Shown here piece by piece: positions 34,291 to 41,882 of a stretch of DNA of 64,000 nt. The position numbers and the translations under genes are program-made. How positions within the stretch are numbered: the stretch's first letter is position 1; each line of letters starts with the position of its first letter. The notes beneath the pieces are model-generated. The model did not search any database and was not told where the DNA came from. It worked only from the letters and a program-made list of their open reading frames with translations. Source of the stretch: Mucilaginibacter cryoferens (GTDB taxonomy: Bacteria > Bacteroidota > Bacteroidia > Sphingobacteriales > Sphingobacteriaceae); assembly GCF_014205845.1 (NCBI RefSeq), contig NZ_JACHCR010000022.1, forward strand, positions 1 through 64,000, in the 5' to 3' direction.

Positions 34291-34956
34291 ATGATCCGTT
34301 TACAAAACATCGAAAAAGTGTATCGTACCGATACTATAGAAACCCTGGCTCTCAATAGTATCAGTCTTGATGTGGCCAAGGGCGAATTTTTATCTATCAT
34401 GGGCCCCTCGGGCTGTGGCAAAAGTACGCTGTTAAATATTATGGGCCTGCTTGATGCGCCTTCAAGGGGCAGCATCAAAATAGCAGACAAGGCTACCGAA
34501 AACCTTAACGATAAGCAACTGGCACAGTTTCGCAACAAAACGCTGGGCTTTATCTTTCAAAGCTATCACCTGATAAATGATTTGCAGGTGTTGGACAATG
34601 TAGAGTTACCACTGCTTTACAGAGATACCACCGCCAAAGAGCGCAAAATGCTGGCTACAGAAGCATTGGAAAAGGTGGGGCTGGCTAACCGGGTTAAGCA
34701 TTTTCCAACACAGCTATCGGGCGGGCAAAGGCAGCGTGTGGCTATTGCAAGGGCTATTGTAGGCAGGCCGGATATTATTTTGGCCGATGAACCTACCGGT
34801 AACCTGGATAGCGCTATGGGTAACGAGATTATGGATATCCTCATTAACCTAAACCGCAACGAGGGTACTACCATTGTAATGGTTACCCACGATGAAAATA
34901 TGGCCCACAAAACCCACCGGTTGGTGCGTTTATTTGATGGATCGCAGGTACAATAA
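34291..34956 (+). CDS. MacB/LolD-type ABC transporter ATPase
   Basis: The 221-residue ATPase has a full set of ABC motifs: Walker A GPSGCGKST at about 38-46, the Q-loop in IFQSYHL, the signature LSGGQRQRVAIARA at about 145, Walker B IILADEPTGNLD and the H-loop VTHDE. The sequence closely follows the MacB/LolD branch, which pairs with FtsX-like permeases. Two such permeases follow at 34979 and 36232. ATP use drives conformational changes that push periplasmic substrate into the adaptor and channel. It may be transcribed from the sigma-54 promoter upstream, although the gap of 184 bases leaves room for a second promoter. Start ATG at 34291 is clear. Confidence 0.9.
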   Translation: MIRLQNIEKVYRTDTIETLALNSISLDVAKGEFLSIMGPSGCGKSTLLNIMGLLDAPSRGSIKIADKATENLNDKQLAQFRNKTLGFIFQSYHLINDLQVLDNVELPLLYRDTTAKERKMLATEALEKVGLANRVKHFPTQLSGGQRQRVAIARAIVGRPDIILADEPTGNLDSAMGNEIMDILINLNRNEGTTIVMVTHDENMAHKTHRLVRLFDGSQVQ

Positions 34957-34978
34957 TTAACCGCTTAAAATTAAAGTT

Positions 34979-36205
34979 ATGCTTAAAAATTATTTTAAAA
35001 TAGCCATAGCGGTATTAAGGCGAAGGAAGTTCTTCACCTTTATCAGTCTGTTTGGCATCAGTTTTACCTTAACCATATTGATGGTTTTAACCGCGTTTAT
35101 TGATAAAGTTGTTGGCGATAATTACCCCGATAAAAAAAGGGACAGGTTGTTATATGTTAATCGTGTTGAACAAAAGGGTAAAGATAATATGACATCGGGC
35201 ACTTTATCTTACTATTTCCTGAGCCATTATGCCGGCATGATGAAAACGCCGGTTAAAGTAGCCATATCGTCGGGCTTTAGTGGTACCAATACCTATGTGA
35301 ATAATAAAAAGATAGCTGTAAGTTATAAATATACCAATGCCGAGTACTGGGATGTAATGGATTATGATTTTACAGAAGGCAAGCCATTTAACAAGCAACA
35401 GGTAGATAATGCCGACCATGTGGCCATTATATCTGAAGATATGAAGAAGCAATACTTTGGGGATGTTGGGCCGGTTGTAGGTAAATATATTGAGGCCGAT
35501 AATGTGAGTTACAGGGTACTGGGCGTGGTTAAAAATGTGCCGGTAACCAGTTACATGTTTTTTAGCGACATCTACATGCCTTATACCGTATCAAAAGCCG
35601 ATTATAAGAGCAAAAGCTACGGTGGTGGCTACATGGGGGTTTTAATGGCTGCCTCAAAAGCCGATGTGCCCAAAATGCAGGCCGAATATGACAACCTGAT
35701 GAAACGGGTGCCGGTTGAAAGTAAAGACTATCAGCATTTGTACAGCCATGCCTATACTTTTTTCAGTAGCTATGTTGATACAGGTAATGAAAGTACTTCT
35801 GGTGTATTCATCGTGGTTACAGCTATCAGCATCTTTGTGTTTGTATTTATGCTATTGCCAACACTTAACCTGGTAAACATCAACATAACCCGCATTATGG
35901 AGCGGTCGTCAGAAATTGGCGTGCGTAAGGCCTTCGGTGCATCGTCAAGAACGCTGGTTTACCAGTTTATAGTCGAAAATCTCATCCTTACCATACTGGG
36001 GGGTATTATCGGCACCCTTTTATCAATAATTGCGCTTGCCGTAATTAACAGTATCGATCTGATAACCAACCTGGAGTTGAGTATCAACTTTACAGTATTA
36101 TTTATCGCTTTGCTGGTATGCCTTGTTTTTGGTTTTCTATCGGGTGTGTATCCGGCCTGGCGCATGTCAAAACTTAACGTAGTTACGGCGCTTAAGGCTC
36201 AATAA
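34979..36205 (+). CDS. FtsX-like ABC permease, copy 1
   Basis: This 408-residue protein has the four-helix layout of MacB-type permeases: one helix at about 18-42, a large periplasmic domain to about residue 275, and three helices near 280-305, 325-360 and 375-395. The cytoplasmic loop MERSSEIGVRKAFGASSRTLVYQF and the end VYPAWRMSKLNVVTALKAQ are typical of the family. The start MLKNYFKIAIAVLRRRKFFTFISLFG is also characteristic. It follows the ATPase gene by 22 bases. A second, different permease comes next, so the pump is probably a heterodimer, as is frequent in Bacteroidota. Confidence 0.88.
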   Translation: MLKNYFKIAIAVLRRRKFFTFISLFGISFTLTILMVLTAFIDKVVGDNYPDKKRDRLLYVNRVEQKGKDNMTSGTLSYYFLSHYAGMMKTPVKVAISSGFSGTNTYVNNKKIAVSYKYTNAEYWDVMDYDFTEGKPFNKQQVDNADHVAIISEDMKKQYFGDVGPVVGKYIEADNVSYRVLGVVKNVPVTSYMFFSDIYMPYTVSKADYKSKSYGGGYMGVLMAASKADVPKMQAEYDNLMKRVPVESKDYQHLYSHAYTFFSSYVDTGNESTSGVFIVVTAISIFVFVFMLLPTLNLVNINITRIMERSSEIGVRKAFGASSRTLVYQFIVENLILTILGGIIGTLLSIIALAVINSIDLITNLELSINFTVLFIALLVCLVFGFLSGVYPAWRMSKLNVVTALKAQ

Positions 36206-36231
36206 TTTATTCATCATTAAATTAAAATATT

Positions 36232-37416
36232 ATGTTCAAGCATTTATTTAAGCTCATCTGGAACAAAAAGAAACAAAACTTTTTGCTCATGACCGAGATG
36301 CTGGTATCCTTTATGGTGTTCTTCGCGGTGTTTACGCTGATGGTTTATTACTATGATAACTACAAAAAGCCTATGGGTTTCAAATACCAGGATGTTTGGG
36401 TTATCAATATTAATAACGCCTATCAAACCAAAAATACCGATTCGCTGGATTTATATTACGAAACCTTAAAAAAAACCATAAAGGCGCTGCCCCAGGTAAA
36501 AGAGCTGAGTTTTGTGAGCGGCAACACACCCTTTGCGCAACAAATTAACAATGGCGGTTTAACTTTTAAAGGCAAACATATTAACGGGGTAAATAATTTT
36601 ACGGCAGAAGACTCCTATAAAGATGCCCTGCAGGTTGAAGTTTTGGAAGGGCGCTGGTTTAACAAGCAGGACGCTGTAACAAAATACCGATCTGTGATAA
36701 TCGATGCCGATTTAAAGGAGGCCACTTTTGGAAAAGGCCAGGCAGTAGGTAAGTTTTTGGGCGATTATGACGATAAAAACAAAATGAAGGTGGTTGGGGT
36801 AATTCAAACCATTAAACGGAACGGCGACTATGTAAAACCTGGCCCCGGTATTTATTACCGCGCCGATACAGGTTCATTCCGCTGGTTAAATAAAATATTG
36901 ATTAGGGTAGCCCCCGGTGCTGATGCTGCTTTTGAAGGTAAGTTATACAAAACCATGGCGGGCTACATGAAAAATTCCAATATCGAAATTGAACATCTAA
37001 GCAACAAATTGAAGGATACCAATTACTTCGCCGTGATCCCGATGATTATATTATCCATAGTGAGTTGTTTCCTGATCATCAATGTTGCGCTTGGTTTATT
37101 TGGGGTGCTGTGGTACAACATCAACAAGCGTAAAGGCGAGATAGGTTTACGCAGGGCCATAGGTGCAACGGGTAACTCGGTATCATCACAACTGGTGATG
37201 GAATCTATGATATTGGCTACGCTTTCCCTTATCATTGGATCGTTTTTTGCCATACAGTTTCCGTTGCTGAGCGTGTTTGATCTGCAGGCGCATATTTATA
37301 TTGCAGGTATGTTACTATCAATCCTATTTGTTTACCTGTTGGTATTGGTTTGTTCTTTATACCCCGGCAGGCAGGCGGCTGCTATTTACCCGGCGGTGGC
37401 TTTGCATGAGGAGTAA
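36232..37416 (+). CDS. FtsX-like ABC permease, copy 2
   Basis: This 394-residue permease pairs with the one before it. It has an N-terminal helix at about 18-40, a large periplasmic domain with LEGRWFNKQDAVTKYRSVIID, and three C-terminal helices; the cytoplasmic loop NKRKGEIGLRRAIGATGNSVSSQLV and the terminal SLYPGRQAAAIYPAVALHEE are FtsX-family marks. The gene lies 26 bases after copy 1. It ends the pump genes; after it comes a repeat island of nearly 470 bases and then the regulator pair. The two permeases are clearly different in sequence, so this is not a recent duplication. Confidence 0.87.
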   Translation: MFKHLFKLIWNKKKQNFLLMTEMLVSFMVFFAVFTLMVYYYDNYKKPMGFKYQDVWVININNAYQTKNTDSLDLYYETLKKTIKALPQVKELSFVSGNTPFAQQINNGGLTFKGKHINGVNNFTAEDSYKDALQVEVLEGRWFNKQDAVTKYRSVIIDADLKEATFGKGQAVGKFLGDYDDKNKMKVVGVIQTIKRNGDYVKPGPGIYYRADTGSFRWLNKILIRVAPGADAAFEGKLYKTMAGYMKNSNIEIEHLSNKLKDTNYFAVIPMIILSIVSCFLIINVALGLFGVLWYNINKRKGEIGLRRAIGATGNSVSSQLVMESMILATLSLIIGSFFAIQFPLLSVFDLQAHIYIAGMLLSILFVYLLVLVCSLYPGRQAAAIYPAVALHEE

Positions 37417-37437
37417 ATGGGGTCAGCATAGCGGCTA

Positions 37438-37820
37438 CGACTCACCCGGTCAACGCTTCGCTGGACCGCCCTCTCTCCAACTTCGGTGGCCGTTGCACAA
37501 CTAAGGACTTTTTTTCCGATGCCTGTGTCCTCACAGGCATCTTCCCGAATATAGCGCTGATTTACCCACCCTAAACGTGGAGCATTCGGAATTGCGGTCT
37601 GTGAAGACACAGACCGCGGGTGCAAAAGACGCTGATTCTGATAACATCGAGTTGTGCAACGCTCACCTTCGTTGCAAAGAGGGCGTGGGAAATAAAAAAA
37701 ATTAAAGTCCCCTCTATGCGCGAAGCGGAGAGAGGGGACGAGCGTAGCGATGTCGGGGTGAGTCGTTCCTTGGTTGATATTCGCCATAACGATGGGTTTT
37801 AAACCCATCGTTATGGCGAA
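37438..37820. repeat. Composite repeat island with several hairpins
   Basis: Outer arms CGACTCACCC (37438-37447) and GGGTGAGTCG (37756-37765) enclose CCCTCTCTCC-type words. Inside are two perfect hairpins, GATGCCTGTG/CACAGGCATC (37518-37541) and GCGGTCTGTG/CACAGACCGC (37594-37617), sharing the core TGTGTCyTCACA in either orientation. It is followed by a 41-base palindrome at 37780-37820 with core GATGGGTTT. No gene is seen in 37417-37884. Confidence 0.85.
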
Positions 37821-37884
37821 GGGGGAAAATATCTCAAAACTCATCGCTTAATACTTTTAACTAATTACGATATTACCTGCAATT

Positions 37885-39258
37885 ATGATACTGGTTATTG
37901 ATGATGATATTGCTGTACGCACCTCGCTTTTGCTATTACTGAAAAGTGATGGTTACGATGCTATAAGCACCGAAGACACTGCGGAGGCTATAAAGATCAT
38001 CAGGAAAAAGAGCCCCGAGCTGATCATTCTCGACCTTAATTTTTCTATAGATACTTCGGGTCGCGAAGGGATGGAGCTGCTCGAAAAAATAAAACAGCTT
38101 AACCCCGCTATCCCGGTGATACTGATAACAGGCTGGGGCAGCATAGAACTGGCTGTAAAGGGTATGAAACTGGGTGCCAATGATTTTATCAACAAGCCCT
38201 GGAGTAACGAGCATCTTTTACAGTCGGTTAAAACGTTGTTAGATTTGCAGGATAAGAGGGTAGAGCATCGTACCCGCAAGCAACTGGATAAAAGTTACAA
38301 CTTTGAACAAATTATAGGCGAAGATCCTAAAATGTTGAACATTTTGGAAACTATTGGCCGGGTGGCAACTACAGATGCTTCTATCCTTATTATGGGCGAA
38401 AGTGGCACAGGTAAGGAATTGATAGCAGAAGCCATTCATCAAAATAGCCTGCGCCGTAATAAAACTTTTATAAAGGTTAATTTAGGTGGCATCTCTACCT
38501 CATTGTTTGAAAGCGAAATGTTTGGCCACATTAGGGGCGCTTTTACCGATGCCCGGTTTGATAGGATGGGCCGCTTTGAAATGGCCCACAAGGGAACCAT
38601 TTTTTTAGATGAAATTGGTGATCTTGATGCCAGTAGCCAGGTAAAACTATTGCGGGTATTGCAGGATAGGACTTACGAAATGCTGGGCAGCAGCCGCACC
38701 AAAACATTAGATACCCGGGTGGTTTGCGCCACCAATAAAAACCTCAACGAAATGGTATCACGCGGTACCTTTCGTGAGGATTTACTTTACCGTATTAACC
38801 TCATTACCGTTTACCTGCCTGCGTTGCGTGAGCGGCCGAAGGATATTCCTTTACTGGTTGACTTTTTTATCAATAATTTAAAAGAGATTTATAATAGGCC
38901 AAAGCTATCAGTAGCGCCGCCCGCTATGAAGTGGTTGCAGCAATTACCTTTGCCCGGCAATATCAGGCAATTGAAAAACCTGGTAGAGCGGTCAATATTG
39001 GTTAGCAAGAGAGATGAGTTGGGCATTGACGATTTTCGGTCGCAGTTGGAGCTATCGCCGGTAAAAAAAGGAAATATGCAATTACCTGGTGTGGGTACCT
39101 TAACTTTGGAAGAAGTGGAGGTTGAAATGATAAAACGGGCCATGGATCATCATAAAAATAAAATAAGCAGGGCCGCCGCGGCTTTGGGCCTCACGCGAAG
39201 CGCCCTTTACCGTAGGTTAGATAAATACCAGATACCATACGATGAAGCTGAGGACTAA
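37885..39258 (+). CDS. NtrC-family sigma-54-dependent response regulator
   Basis: The 457-residue protein has a receiver domain (about 1-120, phosphoacceptor Asp50 in IILDLNF), an AAA+ domain (about 140-375) with Walker A GESGTGKE at 171-178, the sigma-54 contact loop GAFTDA at 218-223 and Walker B TIFLDEIGDL, and a C-terminal Fis-type helix-turn-helix with AAALGLTRSALYRRLDKY. It activates transcription by sigma-54 polymerase when phosphorylated. The loop reads GAFTDA rather than the classic GAFTGA, a variant known in this phylum. It overlaps the kinase gene by 17 bases. A sigma-54 promoter lies in front of the pump operon, the likely target. Confidence 0.92.
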   Translation: MILVIDDDIAVRTSLLLLLKSDGYDAISTEDTAEAIKIIRKKSPELIILDLNFSIDTSGREGMELLEKIKQLNPAIPVILITGWGSIELAVKGMKLGANDFINKPWSNEHLLQSVKTLLDLQDKRVEHRTRKQLDKSYNFEQIIGEDPKMLNILETIGRVATTDASILIMGESGTGKELIAEAIHQNSLRRNKTFIKVNLGGISTSLFESEMFGHIRGAFTDARFDRMGRFEMAHKGTIFLDEIGDLDASSQVKLLRVLQDRTYEMLGSSRTKTLDTRVVCATNKNLNEMVSRGTFREDLLYRINLITVYLPALRERPKDIPLLVDFFINNLKEIYNRPKLSVAPPAMKWLQQLPLPGNIRQLKNLVERSILVSKRDELGIDDFRSQLELSPVKKGNMQLPGVGTLTLEEVEVEMIKRAMDHHKNKISRAAAALGLTRSALYRRLDKYQIPYDEAED

Positions 39259-40543
39259 ATATGTTTTATTTGTTGTAGCACTGCACCTGGCAACACTGGT
39301 GCTCACCTATTTTATTTTTAAGGAAAACAAAGTGTTTTTTATATGCTCGGAGATATTTGTACTTATCTCTGTGGTGGTGGCTATACAACTTTACCGGCAG
39401 CTTATCAATCCTTTAAAAATGTTGATGCAGGGGCTGGATGCGATAAAAGACAAAGATTTTAACGTTAAATTTTTATCAACCGGGAAGCATGAAGTTGATA
39501 CCTTAATTAATGTTTATAACCAGATGATGGACGAGTTAAGAACAGAACGTACGAGGCAGGAGCAGCAGCATTTTTTTTTAGAAAAGCTCATCTACACATC
39601 GCCCACCGGCATCATTATATTGGATTTTGACGACCGGATACAACAGATAAACCCTAAAGCCCGGCAATTGTTAGCTATTGCGGATGATAAGCTGCAAAAT
39701 AACTCTATTCATGAACTGGAACACCCGCTATTTGAGCAGATGAAATTGTTGAAATCGGGAGAAACAACAGTGGTGAAACTGGATGGGGTAAGCTCTTTTA
39801 AACTACAGAAATCGCATTTTGTAGATAGAGGCTTTTCGCGGCATTTTATTATGATAGAGGATTTAACCGCCGAGATACTTGCAGCCGAGAAGAAGGTGTA
39901 TGGCAAAGTGATAAGGATGATGGCGCATGAGGTTAATAATACCATAGGCCCGGTAAATTCTATCATGCAATCGGCCATGAAAACCGATCGGCTTTGGGCC
40001 GGGCACGAGTTTGATATATTGAAAGATGCCCTCCAGGTTGCCATGGATCGTAACCAAAACCTAAACCTTTTCATGCGCAACTTTGCCGATCTTGTTAAAT
40101 TGCCTCCCGCCAACAAGCAACCGGTTATACTTCAAAAACTCATCCAATCTGTAGCCACTCTGATGGCCATTAAAGCCCAGGAAAAACGCGTGGAGTTTGA
40201 GTTTGACCTGCCCGATGATTCCATAAACATCACGGCCGACGAACAGCAGTTGGAGCAGGCACTAATTAATATTGTAAAAAATGCCATTGAGGCTATTGAT
40301 AATAAAGGCACCGTAAAGTTCGGCTTTATTGCCAAAGAAAGAAAACTGGTTATCGCCGATACCGGCAAAGGTATTACCCCCGGGCAAAGTGCTAACCTGT
40401 TCTCTCCGTTCTTCAGTACCAAAAAAGATGGGCAGGGGATAGGACTTACCTTGGTGAGGGAAATAATGCAAAACCATGGCTACGAGTTTAGCCTCAAAAC
40501 CGTATCGGTTGGGCAAACTGAGTTTGTGGTGTGGGTTAATTAA
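39242..40543 (+). CDS. Sensor histidine kinase, NtrB/NtrY-like
   Basis: The 433-residue protein has two transmembrane helices (about 6-23 and 30-50) with almost no periplasmic loop. A HAMP-like linker follows (NPLKMLMQGLDAIKDKDF), then a PAS-type domain (about 115-210, SPTGIIILDFDDRIQQINPKA), the phosphoacceptor His in MMAHEVNNTIGPVNSI, and an ATPase domain with NIVKNAIEAI, ADTGKGI and GQGIGLTLV. With no large sensor loop it probably senses the membrane or the pump itself, or a cytoplasmic signal through PAS. It begins 17 bases inside the regulator gene, so the two are translationally coupled and surely a pair. Confidence 0.9.
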   Translation: MKLRTKYVLFVVALHLATLVLTYFIFKENKVFFICSEIFVLISVVVAIQLYRQLINPLKMLMQGLDAIKDKDFNVKFLSTGKHEVDTLINVYNQMMDELRTERTRQEQQHFFLEKLIYTSPTGIIILDFDDRIQQINPKARQLLAIADDKLQNNSIHELEHPLFEQMKLLKSGETTVVKLDGVSSFKLQKSHFVDRGFSRHFIMIEDLTAEILAAEKKVYGKVIRMMAHEVNNTIGPVNSIMQSAMKTDRLWAGHEFDILKDALQVAMDRNQNLNLFMRNFADLVKLPPANKQPVILQKLIQSVATLMAIKAQEKRVEFEFDLPDDSINITADEQQLEQALINIVKNAIEAIDNKGTVKFGFIAKERKLVIADTGKGITPGQSANLFSPFFSTKKDGQGIGLTLVREIMQNHGYEFSLKTVSVGQTEFVVWVN

Positions 40544-40609
40544 GAGGGGGTAATGAAAGATGTTCTTATAAAAGTTGGGGAGGAATGACGTAAACCAACC
40601 AAGGTTAAT

Positions 40610-40772
40610 ACTCACCCGAACATCGCTACGCTCGTTCACCCTCTCTCTTCGGCTGCGCCGGAAAGAGGGAATTGAATATTCTTAATCCTTTTTTAAATTA
40701 TAAAACCTTCAACACCCTCTTTCCAACGAAGTTGAAGAGAGGGTCGACCGGCGAAGCCTGGTCGGGGTGAGT
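40610..40772. repeat. Composite hairpin repeat, CTCACCC family
   Basis: Arms ACTCACCC (40610-40617) and GGGTGAGT (40765-40772) enclose CCCTCTCTTC and GAAGAGAGGG words. It matches the layout of the elements at 16474 and 37438. It fills the gap 40544-40920, which shows no gene. Confidence 0.75.
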
Positions 40773-40920
40773 CGTCGCCAGTATACAGAGCCGGTTATAG
40801 GTCTGCGTTAAACACGTCATAGGTAGCATGTCGAAGACTCGCGCAGGGAGGCCTTTGCCTGCTCCCCTTCGAAAGGGCTACTTCATAGAAAGTTGTCGAT
40901 TTCCAGATTTGCGAAGTTTT

Positions 40921-41295
40921 TTATTTTGTTGCTATCACCCCGTTTTTCTTTCCCCCACTCACATACGAAACACCCAATATCGCCAAAAATACAACCGGTG
41001 CAACCCTCACAGCAACAGGATCGCCGGATGCGGTATGCGCTATAAATGCCGATACAAATACGATAAAAAAGCCGGCGTATGCCCATTCTTTTACCTTGGA
41101 TGAAACCGGAATGAGTAGTAGTATAGCGCCTATCACTTTGGCAACTGCCAACTCTACTCTAAAATAATCGGGAAAGCCAAGGTGGTGGAAAGCCTGCGTC
41201 ATTTCGGGTTTGGTGAGGTAGGCAACTGCCGAGTAAGTCATCATTAGTGCTATAATGGAAGTAGTTATCCAATAGGTAATTTTAAAAGCTTTCAT
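40921..41295 (-). CDS. DoxX-like small membrane protein
   Basis: The 124-residue protein has four predicted helices (about 5-25, 45-64, 68-88 and 95-112) and fits the DoxX-like family: it starts KAFKITYWITTSIIALMM and has FHHLGFPDYFRVELAVAKVIGAILL in the first half. DoxX-family proteins are inner-membrane proteins tied to redox or thiol stress in several bacteria. It is divergent from an HxlR-type regulator, with a shared spacer carrying a strong palindrome. A candidate -7 box TATGTTTG on this strand lies 21 bases before its ATG. Regulation by the neighbour is likely; the substrate is unknown. Confidence 0.85.
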   Translation of the reverse strand: MKAFKITYWITTSIIALMMTYSAVAYLTKPEMTQAFHHLGFPDYFRVELAVAKVIGAILLLIPVSSKVKEWAYAGFFIVFVSAFIAHTASGDPVAVRVAPVVFLAILGVSYVSGGKKNGVIATK

Positions 41296-41315
41296 TTTTA
41301 TTTAATTTATATGGT

Positions 41316-41323
41316 CAAACATA
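41316..41323 (-). promoter_or_regulatory. Candidate -7 box of the DoxX-like gene
   Basis: The minus-strand sequence TATGTTTG matches TAnnTTTG exactly, about 20 bases before the ATG. Upstream on the same strand lie the palindromic operator and the divergent HxlR gene. Confidence 0.45.
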
Positions 41324-41349
41324 CATATCTTTACTATTAATAAGATAGT

Positions 41350-41385
41350 ACTATCCTAAAGGATAGCGATATCCTTTAGGATAGT
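41350..41385. promoter_or_regulatory. Nested palindromic operator between doxX-like and hxlR-like genes
   Basis: ACTATCCTAAAGGATA at 41350-41365 and TATCCTTTAGGATAGT at 41370-41385 are perfect inverted repeats around a four-base centre. Each arm also holds its own dyad TATCCT-aa-AGGATA. This is the pattern for two adjacent dimers of a winged-helix regulator. The right arm ends four bases before the ATG of the HxlR gene, so bound protein would block its own expression. Confidence 0.75.
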
Positions 41386-41389
41386 AATT

Positions 41390-41764
41390 ATGAGAACATT
41401 ACCAGGTGACAACGAGCACACCCCCGAAGCCTGTTACGCAAGCATCAACGCCGTACGCGATACCCTTTACGTACTAAATGGCAAATGGAAGCTGCCGCTG
41501 ATTGTAGCTATGCAAAGCGGCCCTATGCGGTTTAATGATATTCAGCGTGCTGTGGGCGAGATCACTCCGAAGATTCTGTCGAAAGAATTACGGGAATTAG
41601 AGCTGAATGAGTTTGTGGAACGCAAAGTACTCCCCACCAAACCCGTTACAGTTACTTACGAGCTGGCCGATTACAGCCGATCTTTATATAGCGTTATTAA
41701 TGAACTCAGAAACTGGGGCATGCAACACCGCGAGCGTATAGTGGCCAGCAGAAAAGCGTCATAA
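41390..41764 (+). CDS. HxlR-family transcriptional regulator
   Basis: The 124-residue protein is a winged helix-turn-helix of the HxlR type. Marks are LYVLNGKWKLPLIVAM, GPMRFNDIQRAVGEITPKILSKELRELELNEFVERKV, and the wing PVTVTYELADY. Members act as dimers; several sense electrophiles or oxidants by an N-terminal Cys, and here Cys15 (PEACYASIN) could do so. It is divergent from the DoxX-like gene with a nested palindromic operator between them, so it probably represses both. The palindrome almost touches its start codon. The next gene lies about 120 bases downstream. Confidence 0.9.
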   Translation: MRTLPGDNEHTPEACYASINAVRDTLYVLNGKWKLPLIVAMQSGPMRFNDIQRAVGEITPKILSKELRELELNEFVERKVLPTKPVTVTYELADYSRSLYSVINELRNWGMQHRERIVASRKAS

Positions 41765-41882
41765 TTGCCAGTGGCCGAATATGTATGGCTGATAGTTTTC
41801 TATCAATTAAAGTAAAGATTTCATTTTAAATCTCTAAAACCTTTTAGTAATGTTGTAAACCAATTTTACACACTACTATACT

